Shown here piece by piece: positions 41,014 to 44,351 of a stretch of DNA of 44,351 nt. Position numbers and translations under genes: made by a program. Source of the DNA: Candidatus Saccharimonadota bacterium. GTDB lineage: Bacteria > Patescibacteriota > Saccharimonadia > Saccharimonadales > UBA4665. The notes beneath the pieces were generated by a model that was not told where the DNA came from, searched no databases, and saw only the letters and a program-made list of their open reading frames with translations. The stretch spans positions 8,342 through 52,692 of the forward strand of contig JAGQNR010000004.1 of the NCBI GenBank assembly GCA_020427985.1, read 5' to 3'. Position 1 is the first letter of the stretch. Every line of letters starts with the position of its first letter.

Positions 41014-41544
41014 CTACGACTTCGAAGTTCTTGGTATCCCAGCAAGGAGTAAGGCCGTGTGGGTACCGGCTCGAAAAGCATCGCTGGACCAGATTTCATC
41101 AGGGTGTTTCCACTCAACCGACTTATGTTCATCGCTAACAGCGGCCGCGCCGGCGAGATGATGGGCGCTGACACAGTGCTGGACGATGAGGGCACCAGCA
41201 TACTTGCCTTCGCGGTATGTGTTGGGTATGGTGTGCATGCCGATTAGTCCTCTGTAAGCTACCTCAAACACTTCAATACCAGCCTCTTCGCTGACTTCCC
41301 GTTGCGCCGCACATACGTACGAGTCGCCATCTGGTTTGCCACCCAAAAATTCGAGTTGTTTTTGTCCACGTTGACTAGGGCGTGTCTGGCTGGGCTTACG
41401 GACACCTGTAAGAATCTGGCCTAAGTTGTTCTGGACGACGACACGGACGGCCTCTACCTGGACTCGGTCATATAAACGATGTGTCAGAGGTTGTCGTATG
41501 CCGAATAGCTCTGGGTTGGGGAGGGGAATTTGAGGGTTTGTCAT
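41014..41544 (-). CDS. Nudix hydrolase
   Basis: 176-aa pyrophosphohydrolase. The Nudix box spans about residues 72-94: GGKPDGDSYVCAAQREV then SEEAGI, with Asp replacing the first Glu but REV-x-EE intact. The fold follows with IVQHCVSAH and VEWKHPDEI. The substrate is not predictable. There is no clear Shine-Dalgarno and the nearest TACACT lies ~26 nt upstream, so the start is less certain than for its neighbours. The HIT gene follows 15 bp later. Confidence 0.88.
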   Translation of the reverse strand: MTNPQIPLPNPELFGIRQPLTHRLYDRVQVEAVRVVVQNNLGQILTGVRKPSQTRPSQRGQKQLEFLGGKPDGDSYVCAAQREVSEEAGIEVFEVAYRGLIGMHTIPNTYREGKYAGALIVQHCVSAHHLAGAAAVSDEHKSVEWKHPDEIWSSDAFRAGTHTALLLAGIPRTSKS

Positions 41545-41579
41545 AGTGTTTATTTGTTAACTTACCGATTAGTGTACCC

Positions 41580-42521
41580 TTATGTTGTTTCTGTCGCAAT
41601 GGCACTGGTCCATAGACCTGGGTCGATGTTTTTGAGCGAGGCGTGGCCAATTGGACTTTCTATGTATTGAAACTGTGCGTTGTAGGGCTCTACGAGCGCG
41701 CTTCTGATGCTTTTGACGGCTGAGGGCACATTTACTACTCGGTCGTTTGCAGAGTCGCCCACGTAGACGATATGCGTGTCATGGTCAATTACACCGTGAA
41801 GTTCGCCGTCCTGGAGTGGCTTAGCATCTACCAGCATGCCAAGTTGTTCATACCAAAGCTTGTTGGACTGAGTGGTACGTAGTCCTTGTAGGGTCAGTTT
41901 GGCCGCGTTATAGGCACGGCGGGCGCTAAACTCGCCATCCTCTATTACATGGCTTACTGTTTCACCAACAAACTTGGCTGCTGGCCCGAGACGTATGGGA
42001 TTACGGGCAAGCATAGCAATGGCTCGATTGTTATGGACATCTTGTATGTCCCAAGGGCTACTAAGCAGTACTAATCGACCGATGTGGGGCACAACGACCG
42101 AATGCTTGCGTGCCTCACGGACGGCTTCAATAAAGGTACGCGCTCCTGCGCTGTGGCCAATAACTGTTAGGCTGTCTTGGGCGGCCCAAGATGTCGCACG
42201 TTTGGTAAGATAGTTACCAATACCTTCTTGGTGAGTGGCGGGGGTAATACCGTCATGGGTCGAATAGCGCAAATAGTCGCAACCAGTTTTGTCGGCGATA
42301 GGTTTGGCATCTATACAGTTCAGACCGGCAACCGCCAATGCCCTGTAGTTTTTCCCAATTACCTCGGTTTTGTCTGATTTTGCCCATACCAGTCCATTTG
42401 CTAATGTGTCGGCCAGGAGCAGACTGGTGGCGCCAACAGCAACCCCCATAAAAAGGCTCCGAGGAGCAAGGGCTCTTTCAGGGTGAGCAGGGCTGAATCC
42501 AACTGATGCAATAGTAGACAT
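41580..42521 (-). CDS. Alpha/beta hydrolase, membrane-anchored
   Basis: 313-aa protein. A hydrophobic segment at about residues 24-44 may anchor it. The nucleophile elbow is VIGHSAGARTF near residue 122; LVLLSSPWDI follows the next strand; DTHIVYVGDSANDRVVN offers the acid and GHASLKN the catalytic His near the end. This order fits an alpha/beta hydrolase (lipase or esterase-like). ATG 42521 is preferred; an upstream ATG at 42578 adds 19 residues that look non-coding. A TATAAT lies ~27 nt and a TATAAA 9 nt upstream. Confidence 0.72.
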   Translation of the reverse strand: MSTIASVGFSPAHPERALAPRSLFMGVAVGATSLLLADTLANGLVWAKSDKTEVIGKNYRALAVAGLNCIDAKPIADKTGCDYLRYSTHDGITPATHQEGIGNYLTKRATSWAAQDSLTVIGHSAGARTFIEAVREARKHSVVVPHIGRLVLLSSPWDIQDVHNNRAIAMLARNPIRLGPAAKFVGETVSHVIEDGEFSARRAYNAAKLTLQGLRTTQSNKLWYEQLGMLVDAKPLQDGELHGVIDHDTHIVYVGDSANDRVVNVPSAVKSIRSALVEPYNAQFQYIESPIGHASLKNIDPGLWTSAIATETT

Positions 42522-42651
42522 AGCCAGGAATTTATAGGTTAATTGTATTATTATACTACTTTTTGTGTTTGTTTGCAAGTAGTTACATTTATTTTACGCC
42601 TTGTAGCGGCAAGATGATGTGATTTTGCGCACAGCCGACACAACAGCGTGT

Positions 42652-42657
42652 TACGAT
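42652..42657 (+). promoter_or_regulatory. Extended -10 of the EamA-type transporter gene
   Basis: TACGAT preceded by TGT, 7 nt before ATG 42665. The earlier in-frame ATG at 42656 lies inside this element, which argues against it as the start. Confidence 0.5.
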
Positions 42658-42664
42658 GAAAACT

Positions 42665-43534
42665 ATGCAGTGGCAAACAGCAATGGCGATACAAATCATC
42701 GCTAGTTCTATCTTGGCGCTTGTGACACGATGGTTTGCGCTCACGGAACGCAAGCTATTTTTTACCGTTGGGCTTGTTTCATACGCAGTAATTGCTGCTA
42801 TGGGTTGCATATACTTGCTGCTGTTTGGCAATGGAATATCTGTACCGCATGCTCGTACCTGGCTGTACTTGGTCGGAGAAGGGGTATTGATACCCATCTC
42901 ATGGCTACTCAACTACCGAGCGGTAGGGCTCTTTGGTGCCAGTAATGCACAACAGATTAGTGTAGTCACCTATATATCGACCGCGCTGCTGGGGTTCTGG
43001 CTGCTGCACGAACCATTTACGTGGACGTTTTTGACTGGGAGTCTATTGATATTTGTCAGCATTATCACTGCACTGCGAATACAGCCAGATGCCACGCACC
43101 ACCAACAAGTGAGCTGGCGGTACAAGGCAATACTGGTTGGAGGGATGGCGGTGAGTTTTGCGGTTGGTATCTACTGCGAGAAGCAAGCACTGATTGCAAT
43201 CGGACCGTGGGACTATGCGCTATTCGGCTGGAGTATGCAGTGTCTTGGAGCGGTGATGCTTTGGTTACTTTTGGGTCGCGGCGAGCGGGTTCATGTCACG
43301 CCGAGGGGTCTGCAAAAGGCAGCAATCCTCGGAGTGCTGATGAGTCTGGCTGGCCTCTTGTTTATCTATGCGCTCAGCAAAGGAACGCTCAGTTCAACAG
43401 TGGTGGCGGCAAGTGCCAAGATTGGTCTAGTGACTGTTCTAGCCGCACTATTCTTGCGTGAAGATAACAATCTATATCTAAGAATATTCGCCACTGCCTG
43501 CTCGGTGACTGGATTGTGGATGCTACTTGGTTGA
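42665..43534 (+). CDS. EamA/DMT-family transporter
   Basis: 289-aa polytopic membrane protein with about ten helices in two similar halves, the layout of drug/metabolite transporters. The first half has LLNYRAVGLFGASNAQQISVV and LLGFWLLHEPFTW; the second repeats the pattern with LFIYALSKGTLSSTVVAASAK and LAALFLREDNN, the conserved end of EamA repeats. Direction and substrate are unknown. No neighbour shares its operon. Confidence 0.85.
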   Translation: MQWQTAMAIQIIASSILALVTRWFALTERKLFFTVGLVSYAVIAAMGCIYLLLFGNGISVPHARTWLYLVGEGVLIPISWLLNYRAVGLFGASNAQQISVVTYISTALLGFWLLHEPFTWTFLTGSLLIFVSIITALRIQPDATHHQQVSWRYKAILVGGMAVSFAVGIYCEKQALIAIGPWDYALFGWSMQCLGAVMLWLLLGRGERVHVTPRGLQKAAILGVLMSLAGLLFIYALSKGTLSSTVVAASAKIGLVTVLAALFLREDNNLYLRIFATACSVTGLWMLLG

Positions 43535-43579
43535 CCCCAAGATTTCTGGCTAGACGGTCAGCTGTAGAGGGTTGTTGTA

Positions 43580-43670
<91 letters not shown>

Positions 43671-43701
43671 AACGAGCTCTATTGTATACCACCTCTGTTA
43701 A

Positions 43702-43968
43702 TTACCAAAATTTATGCCAAATAGCCAAAAGGGCTATTACAGCCCCAAGTACGCGGCGGAATGGACTATCGCCCCAAAATACTTCAAAAAGTGCCCATAC
43801 GAGGAGTGCTACAAACGATAGATATGAAAAAACAGAGTGTAAGGTATCGCTGGTAAGACGAGCCATTACAGATAGGCCCAGCCACAGCCACAGTTGAAAA
43901 TTGGGCCATTGCCACATCACCACATTGCCTTTTTTGTCGTGTACGAACCACTTGAACAAGTTCTTCAT
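43702..43968 (-). CDS. 88-aa membrane protein, unknown
   Basis: Trp-rich small protein with a basic N-terminus (MKNLFKWFVHDKKGN) and two or three hydrophobic segments (about 21-40, 45-65, 70-86). No family is recognised. A TGC-CATATT element ends 6 nt before the ATG, in line with the leaderless pattern. It is flanked by two tRNA genes and stands alone. Confidence 0.6.
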   Translation of the reverse strand: MKNLFKWFVHDKKGNVVMWQWPNFQLWLWLGLSVMARLTSDTLHSVFSYLSFVALLVWALFEVFWGDSPFRRVLGAVIALLAIWHKFW

Positions 43969-44028
43969 AGCTTTAATATGGCATTATTCTCAAAAACATG
44001 CTACACTGACCTCTGTTAGTTTTTCTGA

Positions 44029-44105
44029 GCACCCGTAGCTCAGCTGGATAGAGCGTTGGCTTGCGGAGCCAAAGGTCGTAGGTTCGAATCCTGTCGGGTG
44101 TACCA
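44029..44105 (+). tRNA. tRNA-Arg (GCG)
   Basis: 77-nt tRNA with encoded CCA. The acceptor GCACCCG pairs with CGGGTGT; the anticodon arm TTGGC-TTGCGGA-GCCAA gives anticodon GCG; the T-arm has GGTTCGAATCC. The body is typical bacterial tRNA-Arg, but position 34 is G, not the usual A that TadA converts to inosine. A TGC-TACACT element lies near 44000. Confidence 0.95.
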
Positions 44106-44108
44106 TTC

Positions 44109-44125
44109 TAGACGTGAAGCGTCTA
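44109..44125 (+). terminator. Short hairpin after tRNA-Arg
   Basis: TAGACG / CGTCTA stem, 5-nt loop, just after the CCA. No T-run, so at best a processing or weak stop signal. Confidence 0.3.
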
Positions 44126-44213
44126 AAAGGTCAGTTTTCATCTGTTGAGACATTGTTCTAACCTCGTTTAATTGTGCTACAAAATGTTTTGTATTATCAC
44201 GCAAGGGTACGAG

Positions 44214-44351
44214 CTACTCATTAGGTGTTATTTGCAGTTTTCCGTCTAATAGCACTGGGTTCTGACCGATTGCTAACAGTATTTCCTTTTTATCAGCAAT
44301 ATCGCCGTTTACGAACTTAGCGTTAGCGTTCATGAACTTACTAATCAGACT
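44214..44351 (-). CDS. Serine-recombinase-like C-terminal fragment (cut by window edge)
   Basis: 45 codons run in from the right edge: FVNGDIADKKEILLAIGQNP, then VLLDGKLQIT, which resembles the C-terminal region of large serine recombinases (the K-R/K-E-I-L-x-x-L/I-G motif and the D-x-K-L strand). The frame hits TAG at 44214-44216, then stays open for over 30 more codons (LVPLRDNTKHFVAQLNEVR) toward tRNA-Arg. The stop sits where NEWL would read well, so it may be a nonsense change from Trp. Placement beside a tRNA gene fits an integrated element. Only an edge fragment is visible. Confidence 0.6.
   Translation of the reverse strand, partial: SLISKFMNANAKFVNGDIADKKEILLAIGQNPVLLDGKLQITPNE

Noticed and set aside
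42656-42664. First ATG as start of the EamA-type gene
   Set aside because: It lies inside the -10 element; ATG 42665 is 7 nt downstream and fits the pattern.

Overview
The window looks like a chromosomal segment of a Candidate Phyla Radiation bacterium, most likely Saccharibacteria (TM7). The reasons are the very compact gene packing, a Gram-positive-type type IV secretion-like cluster (PrgI, VirB4, VirB6-like protein, wall hydrolases, several tiny VirB2-like pilins), and a thin set of housekeeping genes (recF end, orn, argS, valS, tsaD, groESL) mixed with small membrane proteins of unknown role. Long genes such as valS, argS and groEL are intact under the standard code, so UGA is read as stop. 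The taxonomic call is inference from gene content, not from a marker search.

Layout. 1-375: end of recF. 413-13450 (minus): an envelope and secretion cluster running VirB6-like > basic 307-aa protein > PrgI > TraC-N-like > VirB4 > M23 peptidase > SLT/NlpC hydrolase > PEGA protein. 13617-16105 (plus, divergent): five VirB2-like pilin genes closed by a strong terminator. 16369-19350: orn, a HAD phosphatase, mscL and an anchored HExxH metallopeptidase. 19399-23650: a frameshifted NADAR gene behind argS, an acidic conserved-looking protein, a sortase with a coupled 34-aa membrane protein, and a 148-aa unknown with a near-consensus promoter. 23660-25876: groES, an undescribed-looking 45-aa membrane protein and groEL under a CIRCE operator. 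26023-28653: NADAR fragment, phosphotransferase-like protein, unknown protein and an amidinotransferase-fold enzyme. 28664-33716: membrane phosphoesterase, an L,D-transpeptidase interrupted by an in-frame TGA, a 525-bp intergenic region with a long hairpin element, and a MurE-like ligase. 33807-35130: decayed Fic gene. 35230-40998: tsaD, a GNAT-like gene overlapping it antisense, valS, an HTH-HAD fusion, and HIT plus a 58-aa membrane protein. 41014-44351: Nudix, alpha/beta hydrolase, EamA-type transporter, tRNA-Ser(CGA), small membrane protein, tRNA-Arg(GCG) and the 3' end of a serine-recombinase-like gene.

Two patterns run through the window. First, most genes that open a transcription unit have a -10 hexamer (often with an upstream TGn) only 5-10 nt before the start codon, so their mRNAs should be leaderless or nearly so. 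Genes inside operons instead carry good Shine-Dalgarno sequences. Clear exceptions with real leaders are groES (CIRCE in the leader) and the last pilin gene. Second, several otherwise recognisable genes are broken by single in-frame stops or small frameshifts (L,D-transpeptidase, Fic, one NADAR gene, the recombinase end).

Functionally, the secretion cluster pairs an ATPase, a membrane channel and pilins with two peptidoglycan hydrolases of complementary chemistry. This fits a trans-envelope apparatus in an organism that has no outer membrane. No VirD4, VirB11 or relaxase is seen here.
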